This document shows positions 37,303-38,029 of a DNA stretch of 38,029 nt, one piece after another (the first letter of the stretch is position 1; each line of letters begins with the position of its first letter). The translations under genes were made by a program, and so were the position numbers. Source of the stretch: Clostridia bacterium (GTDB lineage Bacteria; Bacillota; Clostridia; Oscillospirales; CAG-272); contig JAFXKJ010000118.1 in assembly GCA_017531765.1 (NCBI GenBank), forward strand, positions 1 to 38,029. Reading direction: 5' to 3'. The notes below the pieces were generated by a model. The model was not told the origin of the DNA and searched no databases. It saw only the letters and a list, made by a program, of their open reading frames with translations.

Positions 37303-38028
37303 TTATACCAAAGCCGCTTCTTTATTTTCCTTTTCTTCCCCTGTAGCCTCGGTGTTTCTTTTCGCTCCCGCAAGCATCAGCTTGATTCTGTTCTGCTGAT
37401 TTACCACGGAAGCTCCCGTGTCGTAGTCGATGGCAATTATATTAAGCTCGGGATTTGCAGCCTTCAAGGGCTTCATCATACCCTTACCGCAAATGTGATT
37501 GGGCAGACATCCGAAGGGCTGTGTACAAACGATATTGTTTACTCCCGACTCCGCAAGCTCAAGCATCTCCGCTGTGAGAAGCCAACCCTCCCCCATCTTG
37601 ACTCCGCGGTTAATGATACCCCGAGTAAGCTGTACCGTGTGGTCAAAGGATGAAAGAGGCTTAAACACGCCCGTTGATGCGATAGCCTCACGAAGATCGG
37701 TCTGCTTCTTAAGAAGGAAATTGTATACGAACTTCCAAAGAGGCTTGATCTTCTTGTTCATGCCGTAAAGCTCGTTATCGACAAGAATGTTGTAAACACA
37801 GTACATACAGAAGTCGACAAGTCCGGGAACTACCACCTCAGCTCCCTCGGAAACCAGGAAATCCTCGAGATTGTTGTTACCGAGAGGTGAGAATTTAACG
37901 AAGATCTCACCAACGACACCGACCTTGACCTTGTCGGACTTTTCCATGGGAATAGCGGAAAACTCCTCCACGATGGCGCGGTAATTCTTCAATACCTTTT
38001 TATAAGAGATACGGTTGCTCGTCATCTC
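37303..38028 (-). CDS. Acyl-CoA dehydratase activase-related protein, C-terminal part
   Basis: The frame is open to the right edge of the window, so only the last 242 codons are seen of what is usually a protein of about 1,400 aa. The end of the family is recognisable: H-T-V-Q-L-T-R-G-I-I-N-R-G-V-K-M-G-E-G-W, C-T-Q-P-F-G-C-L-P-N-H-I-C-G-K-G, and A-I-D-Y-D-T-G-A-S. The cysteines suggest iron-sulphur binding. The full family joins a BadF/HgdC-like ATPase domain to 2-hydroxyacyl-CoA dehydratase-like domains (DUF2229) in anaerobes; its exact reaction is unsettled. The methionine at 38025 is internal, not a start. Confidence 0.87.
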   Translation of the reverse strand, partial: EMTSNRISYKKVLKNYRAIVEEFSAIPMEKSDKVKVGVVGEIFVKFSPLGNNNLEDFLVSEGAEVVVPGLVDFCMYCVYNILVDNELYGMNKKIKPLWKFVYNFLLKKQTDLREAIASTGVFKPLSSFDHTVQLTRGIINRGVKMGEGWLLTAEMLELAESGVNNIVCTQPFGCLPNHICGKGMMKPLKAANPELNIIAIDYDTGASVVNQQNRIKLMLAGAKRNTEATGEEKENKEAALV

Positions 38029-38029
38029 A

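Noticed and set aside
38023-38028. Methionine at 38025 as the start of a 240-residue protein
   Set aside because: The frame stays open to the window edge and the family is far longer, so this is an internal residue.

Overview
The window looks like chromosomal DNA of an anaerobic, low-to-mid GC Firmicute. A member of the Clostridia, probably an Oscillospiraceae/Ruminococcaceae-like gut bacterium, is the best fit. This is inferred from IreB, Mini-RNase III, YmdB, a clostridial acyl-CoA dehydratase activase-type protein, AGGAGG-type ribosome binding sites, consensus TTGACA-N17-TATAAT promoters and Firmicute-type LexA boxes. No 16S or other decisive marker is present.

Layout. (1) 1-9300, mainly minus strand, housekeeping: the end of a MsmX/UgpC-like ATPase gene, trmO, a tRNA-Glu gene behind curved DNA and followed by structured repeats, then three minus-strand groups. 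These are ireB, aldo/keto reductase, ribF and a D,D-carboxypeptidase-like gene; ymdB and mrnC; and a MinD-like ATPase, a methylglyoxal-synthase-like protein and a lipoprotein. (2) 9396-18722, plus strand: one long run from a consensus promoter to a strong terminator, with murJ, a GT4 glycosyltransferase, an RNHCP protein, a 40-residue membrane protein, an RsuA-type pseudouridine synthase, metH, tex and a histidine phosphatase. (3) 18734-24390: a minus-strand orphan amino-acid binding lipoprotein, then a plus-strand operon of thymidylate kinase, a Fur/Zur regulator, ZnuA, ZnuC, ZnuB and a PHP hydrolase, with a Fur-type operator at its start. (4) 24398-35350, minus strand: an AbrB-like regulator and, upstream of it, 14 tightly packed phage-type genes. 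(5) 35461-38029: an RluA-type pseudouridine synthase, a TetR regulator with a palindromic operator, and the C-terminal part of a dehydratase activase-like protein.

The most interesting region is 24776-35350. In transcription order it encodes a zinc-finger protein, a sigma-region-4-like protein, small and large terminase, portal, scaffold, P22-like coat, a connector, two unknown neck or tail proteins, a Dit-like tail protein, a Gp37-like tail protein, an accessory structural protein and an amidase. There is no tape measure, recognisable tail tube, integrase, repressor, replication gene or holin, and no att-like flanks were seen. The frames are intact. The whole unit sits behind one perfect TTGACA-N17-TATAAT promoter with two LexA-type operators, one in the spacer and one just after the start point. 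This suggests a retained, DNA-damage-inducible DNA-packaging particle (gene-transfer-agent-like or otherwise domesticated) rather than a decaying prophage. Function is inference.

Two enzyme homologues have lost hallmark catalytic residues: the carboxypeptidase (KTG replaced by NAG) and the methylglyoxal-synthase-like protein (catalytic His and Asp residues replaced). The region after tRNA-Glu holds a degenerate copy of the tRNA 3' end plus terminator and a multi-hairpin repeat, which may be an integration scar or a small mobile repeat.
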